Assembly (NCBI RefSeq): GCF_020640915.1
Contig: NZ_JADWDC010000021.1
Location: 1-64,000, forward strand
Length of the DNA stretch: 64,000 nucleotides
Direction of reading: 5' to 3'
Source: Waterburya agarophytonicola KI4
GTDB taxonomy: Bacteria > Cyanobacteriota > Cyanobacteriia > Cyanobacteriales > Xenococcaceae
Part shown: positions 1-7,194 of the stretch, one piece after another
Layout: each line of letters begins with the position of its first letter
How positions within the stretch are numbered: the first letter of the stretch is position 1
The notes under the pieces: generated by a model
Database searches by the model: none
What the model saw: the letters and a program-made list of their open reading frames with translations, nothing else
What the model was told of the DNA's origin: nothing
Program-made: the position numbers and the translations under genes

Positions 1-178
1 ATATTTTGCGGCATTTTGGCGATCGCTATGTAATTAATTTTGCTTAGGTACTTAGTATTGCTAAGATAGCGATCGCTATTATATCTACTAGCTTGTGAGA
101 GCTTCTGGTCACAACCCTCTGGTCTGGTATCTTGCCAAAATGCTCTTCTATTGACTTTTTCAGGGATTCTCTGGTCAT
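1..178 (-). pseudogene. ISAs1-family transposase, N-terminal remnant
   Basis: Read leftwards from an ATG at 178, the minus strand encodes MTRESLKKSIEEHFGKI, then a PDQR motif, and then HKLVDIIAIAILAIL. This matches the conserved start of ISAs1 (H-repeat) transposases, where a DPR motif is followed by the HxLxDIL hydrophobic segment. The frame hits a TAA after about 44 codons. An ISAs1-like continuation (NYIAIAK) follows in another frame up to the window edge, so the copy is frameshifted. The rest of the element lies outside the window. Family assignment is by motif recognition. Confidence 0.6.
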
Positions 179-198
179 GGGAATAAAATATCTTATTT

Positions 199-456
199 TC
201 CCATTTTTCCCCTTACTCGTTTGATGCGATTACCCTGGATAATGCAGGGTGGCATCGAAGTAAGAAGATCAAAGAAATCGAAGGACTTAGAGTAGAGTTT
301 CTTCCTCCTTATTCTCCTGAATTACAGCCTGCTGAAAGATTATGGTCATTATTAGATGAACCATTAGTTAATCAAAGTTTTGAAAATATTGATGAGATTG
401 AAAATATTCTAGCAAAGCGTTGCAATATTCTTAATAATATGCAGAAAGAAATATGA
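199..456 (+). pseudogene. IS630-type transposase, C-terminal remnant
   Basis: The frame ending at the TGA at 454-456 encodes TLDNAGWH, then LPPYSPELQPAERLW and a short helical tail. This is the end of an IS630/Tc1-like DDE transposase: the second catalytic Asp sits in LDNA and the catalytic Glu in PAE. The N-terminal two thirds, including the first Asp, are missing, and the sequence to the left belongs to a different element on the other strand. The boundary is therefore a truncation and the gene is dead. Confidence 0.7.
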
Positions 457-491
457 TTTTAAAAAATGCGATCGCCAATAAAATAGTTTTT

Positions 492-1255
492 ATGAAATGT
501 CCTGAATGCAAATCAACCCACATCAATAAAAACGGTAGAAAGCGGGGAAAACAGAATTATATTTGTGTCAATTGTCAAAGACAGTTTTTAGACTGTTATC
601 AGATTCAAAGAGGTTATTGTGACGAGTTCAAACGTGAATGTTTGACCATGTATGTTAACGGAATGGGTTTTCGGGCAATTGCAAGAGTCAAAGGAATAGA
701 CCATGTCACAGTTATTAACTGGGTAAAGCAAGTAGGATAACTATTGCCTAATGCTTATCACCCAGAAAATACACCCCAAGTAGGAGAACTGGACGAATTA
801 GAGACATTTGTGGGTTTAAAAAGCGGTGCGACCCCAGAGAGGTTTCCTCGCTATGGGAACGCGCACCAAGACAAAACAAAATCTGGCTGTGGACTGCTGT
901 AGATCATTTTCAACTTGGTATTTTGGGATGGGTTCTCGGAAATCATAGTGCTGAAACTTTTGAGCCATTATGGGAAATAGTCGAAAAATGGCAATGTTAT
1001 TTCTATGTCACTGACGGCTGGAAAGTATATCCCCAATTTATTCCCGATGGCGACCAAATTGTTAGCAAAACTTATATGACCAGGGTGGAGGGAGAAAACA
1101 CAAGGTTAAGGCACTATTTAGCTCGATTACATCGTAAAACTCTTTGTTATTCAAAATCATTAAATATGCTTGAGCATTCAATTAGATTGCTTCTTCACTA
1201 TTTAAAGTTCTCAGATGTTCCAGTGCCTTATGTCACAAAACACATTTCTTCTTAG
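492..1255 (+). pseudogene. IS1-family transposase, disrupted
   Basis: The first part (492-740) has the InsA-like zinc ribbon (CPEC...CVNC) and a helix-turn-helix ending in VINWVKQVG. The catalytic InsB-like part continues in the same frame after a TAA at 738-740 (PQVGELDELETFVG) and ends with TRVEGENTRLRHYLARLHRKT at the C-terminus. There are two lesions: the in-frame TAA, and a 47-bp insertion at 824-870 that shifts the frame. Removing those 47 bp restores a continuous frame reading KRQNKIWLWTAVDHFQLGIL. I place the start at ATG 492 (MKCPEC) rather than the ATG at 453, because family members begin there. Clear terminal inverted repeats were not found on both sides. Confidence 0.85.
824..870. 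repeat. 44-bp palindromic mini-insertion with 3-bp duplication
   Basis: The insert begins C-GGTGCG and ends CGCACC, so its ends are inverted repeats. It contains a nested GAGG-TTT-CCTC hairpin with CCCA/TGGG arms. It is flanked by AAG on both sides (821-823 and 868-870), consistent with a 3-bp target duplication. Deleting 824-870 exactly restores the IS1 transposase reading frame, which fixes the boundaries. It resembles REP- or MITE-like small palindromic repeats. No second copy is visible in this window. Confidence 0.7.
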
Positions 1256-1353
1256 CGATCGCTTGATAGTGAAATCATACCTTGATTCACCAACGCCGCA
1301 AATATCGTAGGTGTAACTGTAGCAGATATTACTAGCGATGATTTTATCACCAT

Positions 1354-2577
1354 TTAACGGATAGCATCTACTGCTGCTTCAAGAGCGATCGCAATATGCG
1401 TCCAGTGCGTACCTCCCTGACAGAAGGCAATATATGGTTCTCTCAAAGGACCATCTGCCGAAAACTCGGAGGTACTCCCATCTACAAATGTCCCGCCAGC
1501 CATTACTAATTTGCTTTCATATCCAGGCATTGAGGCAGGAACGGGTTCTAAATAAGAATCTACAGGAGAATTCTGCTGAATTGCTTTACAAAATGCTACC
1601 AGTTTTTCAGGAGAATCTAGCTGAATCGCTTGAATAATATCTCGACGGGGTTCAAAGGGTAAAGGATTGACGGGATATCCTAGTTGTTCAAACACATAAG
1701 CGATTAAATGACTTCCTTTAATTGCCTCTCCCACCATGCCTGAAGCCAAAAACAAACCTTGATACATCAGACGATTTTGATCTAAAGTCGCCCCTCCACT
1801 ACTACCGATTCCTGGTGCGGTTAAACGACAGGCTGCCATTTCCACCAACTCCTTCTTCCCTACAATATAGCCCCCCGCAGTTACAATAGTTCCCCCAGGA
1901 TTTTTAATTAATGAACCTGCCATCAAATCTGCACCCACCGCAGTAGGTTCTAGAGTATCAATAAATTCTCCATAACAATTATCAACAAAACAAACTGTAT
2001 TAGGATTTTGTTGCTTAACGATTTCAATAATTTGGCGAATATCTTCGATTGATAAACTTTTTCGCCAAGTATAACCACAAGATCTTTGAATTAATACCAA
2101 GCGAGTTTGGGTTCTAACTGCTGTTTTCAAACCCTCCCAGTCAATTTTGCCCGTCTCAGTAAGATCCAATTGACGATAATCAATTTGAAAATCTTTTAGG
2201 GAACCCTGATTGCTTCCCCGCAAGCCAATTGCTTCTTCTAGAGTATCGTAAGGCGCGCCAGCTACTGCCAACATTTCATCTCCTGGTCGTAATACCCCAT
2301 ATAAAGCACACGCGATCGCATGAGTTCCAGAAACAAACTGAACTCGAACCACTGCTGCCTCTGCACCCATAATTTGAGCAAAAACCTTGTCTAGAGTATC
2401 CCGTCCGAGATCGTCGTGTCCGTATCCGCTAACGCTTGCAAAATGATGTACTCCGACTCGATTATTGCGAAATGCTGACAAAACTTTTTTCAGATTTTGC
2501 TTGACCTGAGTGTCAATACCAGAAAAAATCGGTATTAGTGCTTTTTCTGCTTCTTCAAGCAGATATTGAGTATTCAT
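1354..2577 (-). CDS. methionine gamma-lyase-family PLP enzyme
   Basis: This is a 407-residue fold-type I PLP enzyme of the 'methionine gamma-lyase / aluminium resistance protein' family, which is not the same as classical MGL. The motifs SGTHAI (about residues 83-88), CFVDNCYGEF (about 196-205, the PLP-binding Asp) and GSLIKNPGG with Lys225 as the likely Schiff-base lysine fit a cystathionine-lyase-like active site. The predicted reaction is C-S lyase chemistry on a sulphur amino acid; the actual substrate is unknown. I use the ATG at 2577 (MNTQYLLEEAEKAL), where family members start. The longer frame to 2700 would need a TTG start and adds unconserved sequence. It is divergent from the desaturase gene with about 220 bp between them. 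Confidence 0.85.
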   Translation of the reverse strand: MNTQYLLEEAEKALIPIFSGIDTQVKQNLKKVLSAFRNNRVGVHHFASVSGYGHDDLGRDTLDKVFAQIMGAEAAVVRVQFVSGTHAIACALYGVLRPGDEMLAVAGAPYDTLEEAIGLRGSNQGSLKDFQIDYRQLDLTETGKIDWEGLKTAVRTQTRLVLIQRSCGYTWRKSLSIEDIRQIIEIVKQQNPNTVCFVDNCYGEFIDTLEPTAVGADLMAGSLIKNPGGTIVTAGGYIVGKKELVEMAACRLTAPGIGSSGGATLDQNRLMYQGLFLASGMVGEAIKGSHLIAYVFEQLGYPVNPLPFEPRRDIIQAIQLDSPEKLVAFCKAIQQNSPVDSYLEPVPASMPGYESKLVMAGGTFVDGSTSEFSADGPLREPYIAFCQGGTHWTHIAIALEAAVDAIR

Positions 2578-2797
2578 ATTTATTTCAGTGGAATTATTAG
2601 TTTTGTTTTGGGTCTTGCACCAAAATTTATTTATATTACTGTTATGACCAATTTCAGATTTCAGACAGTTCCATTGAATAACATTTTTTGGGGTCAGCAA
2701 GTAAAAAAATTAATATTTTTGCTTTCTGTCTTCTATTTTTAAAGTGTTTTTTGCAAAATACACAAAAGTTACATAGAGTTGAGACTTAGGTTATTAA

Positions 2798-3625
2798 ATG
2801 ACAGTTGCTACATCAGAAAGAATCCCTCCTGCTTGGGGGACGGTTGTATACATGGGTATAATTCACTTTATAGCTTTATTTGCCCTAATTCCTAGCAATT
2901 TTAATTGGAATGCTTTGGGAGTTGCTTTTGTTCTATATGTAATTACCGCAGGAGTAGGAATCACTTTAGGCTTTCATCGCCTTGTTTCCCATCGCAGTTT
3001 CACAGTCCCAAAATTATTAGAATATTTTTTAGTTTTTTGTGGCACATTAGCGGGTCAAGGAGGACCTTTAGATTGGATTGGACTGCATCGCATTCATCAT
3101 CAATATTCTGATAAAAAATTAGACCCTCACAACTCTTTGAAGGGTTTTTACTGGAGTCATTTGGGTTGGATGTTATGTCAAAATCCTGCCAATGAATATA
3201 TCCCTCGCTATACCAAAGATATATCAGGCGATCGCTTTTATCAATTTTGCCAATACGGCATGATTCCCATTCAAATAGTTTTAGCCGCTATTCTTTACTA
3301 TTTTGGCGGCTTGCCATTTGTAATTTGGGGCATTTTTGTTCGTTTAGTAGTAGTATTTCACTGCACTTGGTTTGTTAATAGTGCAACCCACAAGTTTGGC
3401 TACAAGAGTTATGATTCTAAAGATACATCTCTCAACTGTTGGTGGGTAGCATTATTAACCTTTGGGGAAGGTTGGCACAACAACCATCACGCCTTTCAAT
3501 ACTCTGCACGTCATGGTTTAGAATGGTGGGAAATAGATCTAACCTGGATGATGGTTCAAACGCTCTCTTTCTTTGGTTTAGCAAAGAATATCAAGCTACC
3601 TCCAAGTAAAGCGAAAATATTGTAA
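2798..3625 (+). CDS. desC: acyl-lipid delta-9 fatty acid desaturase
   Basis: This 275-residue integral membrane di-iron desaturase introduces the first double bond into membrane acyl chains. All three histidine boxes are present: HRLVSH (60-65), HRIHH (97-101) and HNNHH (about 230-235). Hydrophobic spans lie at about 15-33, 38-58, 73-90 and 155-190. Length and box spacing match cyanobacterial DesC, which acts at delta-9 of stearoyl-lipids. I infer position specificity from overall similarity, so another front-end or CoA-type delta-9 enzyme is possible. No cold-box element was recognised upstream. A heptamer repeat follows the stop. Confidence 0.88.
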   Translation: MTVATSERIPPAWGTVVYMGIIHFIALFALIPSNFNWNALGVAFVLYVITAGVGITLGFHRLVSHRSFTVPKLLEYFLVFCGTLAGQGGPLDWIGLHRIHHQYSDKKLDPHNSLKGFYWSHLGWMLCQNPANEYIPRYTKDISGDRFYQFCQYGMIPIQIVLAAILYYFGGLPFVIWGIFVRLVVVFHCTWFVNSATHKFGYKSYDSKDTSLNCWWVALLTFGEGWHNNHHAFQYSARHGLEWWEIDLTWMMVQTLSFFGLAKNIKLPPSKAKIL

Positions 3626-3638
3626 TGAAAAGATTTGC

Positions 3639-3669
3639 AGCTATTAGCTATTGGCTATTAGCTGTTAGC
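3639..3669. repeat. heptameric short tandem repeat
   Basis: Four consecutive 7-bp units (AGCTATT, AGCTATT, GGCTATT, AGCTGTT) plus a partial fifth lie between the convergent desaturase and STAS genes. Heptameric STRR sequences of this kind are known from cyanobacterial genomes. Confidence 0.75.
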
Positions 3670-3699
3670 AATAATTAGATATCCTTTGCTTTCTAAAAA

Positions 3700-4050
3700 T
3701 TATTCCATTTCCAGTTTTAAAGAAGGCATCAGGCGTTGTAGATTTTTCAATGATTTGCCTTGCCAAGGATTTTTTTTTGCTCCAATTACTACCATTTGAA
3801 TATTTTTGCGTCGGCGAATATTAATCACAAATTTAGATAAAATACTAATTCCCGAACTATTAAGAAAATTGAGTTCTTTTAGATCTAAAACAATTTTTTC
3901 AGGTTCTTGTTGTGCAACATTGTTGAGTAATTCAGTAATCGAAGCGTATTCAGCAGTACCATTAAGACGTAAAGAGCCATCGAATACAATATTATTAGAT
4001 ACCTCATCGTATACGACTTTGTAATTTTCAGTTTTAATTTCCATTGTCAT
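3700..4050 (-). CDS. STAS-domain anti-sigma factor antagonist
   Basis: This 116-residue single STAS domain is of the SpoIIAA/RsbV type. The core LDLKELNFLNSSGISIL contains the serine of the SSG motif that the partner kinase phosphorylates in this family. Such proteins bind an anti-sigma-type kinase when dephosphorylated and are reset by a PP2C phosphatase. Both predicted partners lie just upstream on the same strand: an ATPase at 4282-4890 and a PP2C at 4942-6717. The 231-bp gap to the ATPase gene, filled by a repeat, may mean separate transcription or post-transcriptional separation. The final target (sigma factor or enzyme) is unknown. Confidence 0.85.
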   Translation of the reverse strand: MTMEIKTENYKVVYDEVSNNIVFDGSLRLNGTAEYASITELLNNVAQQEPEKIVLDLKELNFLNSSGISILSKFVINIRRRKNIQMVVIGAKKNPWQGKSLKNLQRLMPSLKLEME

Positions 4051-4147
4051 CTCTAAAAAATTGATATTGAATAAATTAGCTCAATTGTTTGGAACTTTAA
4101 ATCACCTAGATTGAAATAAACAGTTATCGTACAGCTATCTTAGCCTT

Positions 4148-4250
4148 TTCGAGACACCGCGTTATGCGAAGCGGTATCCTTTAGGACGCCGTAAGGCGCA
4201 AACAAAGGCGCATAGTTCGCCGTATGTAATGCTCGAATTGAAAAGATTTT
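4148..4250. repeat. palindrome-rich intergenic repeat
   Basis: This stretch is GC-richer than its surroundings and packed with short dyads: ACCGC...GCGGT, CGCC-GTAA-GGCG, and outer CTTTTC.GAG / CTCG....GAAAAG. It sits between the STAS gene and the upstream ATPase gene. It looks like an interspersed palindromic repeat, but only one full copy is seen in this window, so dispersal cannot be shown here. Confidence 0.45.
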
Positions 4251-4281
4251 GCTGCCAAAAAATTAAATAAAAGCCGTAAAA

Positions 4282-4890
4282 CTATATTCTTAGCTGTACC
4301 ATTGTAGTGACTGCCATTTCAGTCGATTTTTGTGCTAAAGATTCAAACTTCCAGCCTAATCTTGCTCCATAATCATTGAGCATAGTTAATAGTCCCAAAC
4401 CAGATTCTTCACTGTATTCTTCCAAAGCATTTTTTTCCAATTGCGCGATATATAATTCTTCAGGATCGCCACTCAATAAGGTTTCAATACACTCTTGAAA
4501 TTGAAGAGTCTGTTCTACTTGAACACTGTTAGTAAGTTGAAAAATAATTAAATCTGGATTGAGATGAATTTGAATACTAATAGGAAAAGGAGACATTTCT
4601 ACACCATATTTCATTGCATTTTCCAATAGTTCGTTAGCAATATAGCTAACAGCACCTTTAACTTCTGCTTGTTTGTCCCATTCTACTTGTTGATGTTCGT
4701 TACTTAAGAAAAAAGTGCTGAGATAGTCTGCCAAAAAATCTGCTGACAAACAATTGTTACGCCATCTTTGACGCAGAGGAATTGAACCAGGAGAGAAACT
4801 AAGAATTAAATATTCTTGACTGGGGGGTAAATTTTGAATAAAATCGCCCAATATTTTTTGAATAGCGGTATTGCTAGTATTAGTATTCAT
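4282..4890 (-). CDS. anti-sigma-type ATP-binding regulatory protein
   Basis: This 202-residue protein has a GHKL-type ATPase core: ELLENAMKYG (about 88-97) matches the N-box and SGLGLLTMLNDYG (about 163-175) the glycine-rich lid. It lacks an H-box or transmembrane segment, so it is not a sensor kinase. It resembles the serine-kinase/anti-sigma proteins that phosphorylate STAS partners, and its neighbours supply a STAS protein and a PP2C phosphatase. The ATG is 51 bp from the PP2C stop, so the two are probably co-transcribed. The catalytic Asp box is weak; pure binding without kinase activity cannot be excluded. Confidence 0.7.
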   Translation of the reverse strand: MNTNTSNTAIQKILGDFIQNLPPSQEYLILSFSPGSIPLRQRWRNNCLSADFLADYLSTFFLSNEHQQVEWDKQAEVKGAVSYIANELLENAMKYGVEMSPFPISIQIHLNPDLIIFQLTNSVQVEQTLQFQECIETLLSGDPEELYIAQLEKNALEEYSEESGLGLLTMLNDYGARLGWKFESLAQKSTEMAVTTMVQLRI

Positions 4891-4941
4891 ATAATTTTAG
4901 ATAGTTAAGAATTCAATATTATTGACAGTTGCGAATAATAT

Positions 4942-6717
4942 CTATTTTTGTTTGAGGACAACCAGAGTTATGTCGTCGTATACCTTTTCTACTCCAATAT
5001 GCGATCGCAAGTTTTCAATTACCGCTTGTCTAATATCTTGCGCCGACTCTTGCCAATTTTGCTGAACAATTGCACATAGGTTTTCTAGTCCATAGTGTAT
5101 CCCCAAATTATTTTCCGCCTCTGTGATCCCATCGGTATAAAGTATTACTACATCACCTTGATGTAAATTTATTTGTGCTTGGAAGACAAAATCTTCAATA
5201 GTTTCTTCCAAACCGATTGGAAATCCTAAGTCAATCGTGTCTACTCTTTCAACTGTCCCTCCAGCACGAATTACTAACATCTCTTCATGTTGACCGCTTA
5301 AATTTAAAACACCTTCGTGATAATTAACCAAACATAATGAAAGATTTTTATCAGAGTCCATACGCTGCACGTTTTTGTAAATTGTGCGATTAAGGACTTC
5401 AAAAAACTTTTTGGGATCGGTTTCGTTGTTTTCCATTAAAGTACGAACGGCAGTTTGTACCATCAACATTAGAACACCACTTTCCAAACCGTGTCCCGTA
5501 ACGTCTCCAATCCCAATAGTGATTCTTCCATGATGCTGGAGAACATCATAGTAATCTCCACCAACTTCATCAGCAGGTTCCATGAATCCAGCAATTTCTA
5601 AACCTTCAATTTGGCTTAGTTCTTGTTCTTTAGGTAACAGCATCATTTGTAGACGCTGAGTCACTTCCAATTCAGTACTAAGACGCATATTTTCAGCTTT
5701 TAGACATCCATTGAGAGTTTTTATTTCTTCATTAGCTAAAGCTAGCTTATCCAAATAAGATGATTCTTGATCGCGGAGTCTTTTTTGCTCCAGACAAGCT
5801 CCTAGTCTCGCTTTTAATAGAGTTGGATTGAAAGGTTTGGCTAAATAATCCGCCGCACCCATTTCAATACATTTAACAACGCTATCAATCTCATCCAATG
5901 CGGAAATCATGATAGTGGGGATATGTCGCCAAGCTCCTGCACGAATCCACTTAAGGACTTGATAGCCATTGATTTCTGGCATAATAATATCAAGCAAAAT
6001 TAAATCGTAAGCCCCTGTTTTAATTTTCTGAATAGCTTGTCTTCCATCCCTTGCCACAGCAGCTTTATATCCTTGTGTCTTGACCTGGCGAGAAAGCAAA
6101 TCGCGATTGGTGGCATTATCATCCACAATCAAAATCGTGTATTTACTAGGATCTAAAGGTTGTTCGTCTTCTTGTGCCAGCAGGACACCCGAATCAATGA
6201 TAATATCTATCTCTGATATTGTTTCTGGTTCGAAAAAATAATCTTCCTCGACGACTTGGGGTGGGATTTTTGGAGAAATGGTCAAACTATTTTTTCCAGG
6301 AGAAGTTTTGAGTAAATTATTAATTTCTTCTAATAATTTATTCGCGGCAAGATTAATTTTTTCTACATCAGGGACTAACTCTGTTTCAATTGTAGGAATC
6401 AACTGCTGGCAATTGTTAATAACTAAATTTGTTAATTTTTGCAGTTGAATTTTTAGCTCAGGATTGGTAACAATTTGTTCCCATTCGAGTTCGCTTGTGG
6501 GTGGTATTGCAGGATTGAGAAAATTATTAATTGAGACTAGTAATTCAGCACCACAGTCGCGAATCTCCTCTAGCTCTTGAAGATAAGGAGGATCTGAACC
6601 TAGATCTTCAAACTCTTCAACAATCATCTCACTATAGCCAATAATGGCATTAATCGGCGTACGTAATTCGTGGCGCAGATGAGATAAGGATAACTGGGAC
6701 TGGCTATCTGTAGTCAT
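4942..6717 (-). CDS. H-box / receiver / PP2C (SpoIIE-type) phosphatase fusion
   Basis: This 591-residue cytoplasmic protein has three parts. Residues 10-35 carry an H-box like histidine kinases ([19 protein letters not shown], His16), but no HATPase domain follows. Residues about 193-310 form a receiver domain (ILIVDDNATNRD, phospho-Asp in LILLDIIMPEI, KPF Lys). After a coiled-coil linker, residues about 365-590 form a SpoIIE/RsbU-type PP2C phosphatase with the metal-binding segments EVGGDYYD and IGIGDVTGHG and the C-terminal YTDGITEA and YDDITLVVL motifs. The likely role is dephosphorylating the nearby STAS protein under phosphorelay control. It lies in a tight same-strand run with the CheY-like gene and two hybrid kinases. 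Confidence 0.9.
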   Translation of the reverse strand: MTTDSQSQLSLSHLRHELRTPINAIIGYSEMIVEEFEDLGSDPPYLQELEEIRDCGAELLVSINNFLNPAIPPTSELEWEQIVTNPELKIQLQKLTNLVINNCQQLIPTIETELVPDVEKINLAANKLLEEINNLLKTSPGKNSLTISPKIPPQVVEEDYFFEPETISEIDIIIDSGVLLAQEDEQPLDPSKYTILIVDDNATNRDLLSRQVKTQGYKAAVARDGRQAIQKIKTGAYDLILLDIIMPEINGYQVLKWIRAGAWRHIPTIMISALDEIDSVVKCIEMGAADYLAKPFNPTLLKARLGACLEQKRLRDQESSYLDKLALANEEIKTLNGCLKAENMRLSTELEVTQRLQMMLLPKEQELSQIEGLEIAGFMEPADEVGGDYYDVLQHHGRITIGIGDVTGHGLESGVLMLMVQTAVRTLMENNETDPKKFFEVLNRTIYKNVQRMDSDKNLSLCLVNYHEGVLNLSGQHEEMLVIRAGGTVERVDTIDLGFPIGLEETIEDFVFQAQINLHQGDVVILYTDGITEAENNLGIHYGLENLCAIVQQNWQESAQDIRQAVIENLRSHIGVEKVYDDITLVVLKQK

Positions 6718-6781
6718 TTGAAGTATGGTCTAATTAGAAGAATCATGTTCAATTAGGTATATCAGTTAACAATCAATCAAC

Positions 6782-7150
6782 TTAGCTATCTGGCAAAAAA
6801 GCTTTAATTTTAGTTAACAAGCGAGATAATTCGATCGGTTTAGTATCATAGTCATCACAGCCAGCTTGAATAGCTTTTTCACGATCGCCAGACATTGCGT
6901 GAGCAGTCAAAGCAATGACTGGTATAGATTGAGTGACAGAATCGGCTTTGATATTTTTGGTAGCTTCCCAGCCATCCATGACAGGCAAACTCATATCCAT
7001 CAAGATCAAATCTGGCATGATAGAATTCGCCATTTCTACTCCTTCTAAGCCATTTACGGCGATATTAACCTCATAACCCCTGCGTTCTAACCTTCGAGAC
7101 AACATATCTCGATTCATTTCGTTGTCTTCAACCAATAGTATTTTCGGCAT
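6782..7150 (-). CDS. CheY-like single-domain response regulator
   Basis: This 122-residue stand-alone receiver has the acidic pair in LLVEDNEMNRD, the phospho-Asp in LILMDMSLPVMDGWEA, a Thr/Ala switch in VIALTAHAM and Lys in DTKPIE. There is no output domain, so it probably shuttles phosphate between the hybrid kinases and the receiver of the PP2C fusion. It is 64 bp from the PP2C gene and 44 bp from the upstream kinase gene, all on the same strand, which suggests an operon. Confidence 0.93.
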   Translation of the reverse strand: MPKILLVEDNEMNRDMLSRRLERRGYEVNIAVNGLEGVEMANSIMPDLILMDMSLPVMDGWEATKNIKADSVTQSIPVIALTAHAMSGDREKAIQAGCDDYDTKPIELSRLLTKIKAFLPDS

Positions 7151-7194
7151 AATTTTGAAAAACTGTAATTATTGAAATTTAATAAATTTAATTT

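Noticed and set aside
1256-1353. Right-hand inverted repeat of IS1 (TGATTCACC near 1283)
   Set aside because: It resembles an IS1-type end, but no matching left end was found before 492, so the element boundary cannot be set.
4171-4184. 14-bp match with 57614-57627 in inverted orientation, first taken for a dispersed repeat
   Set aside because: In 64 kb several 14-bp matches are expected by chance, and the flanking sequence does not continue the similarity convincingly.
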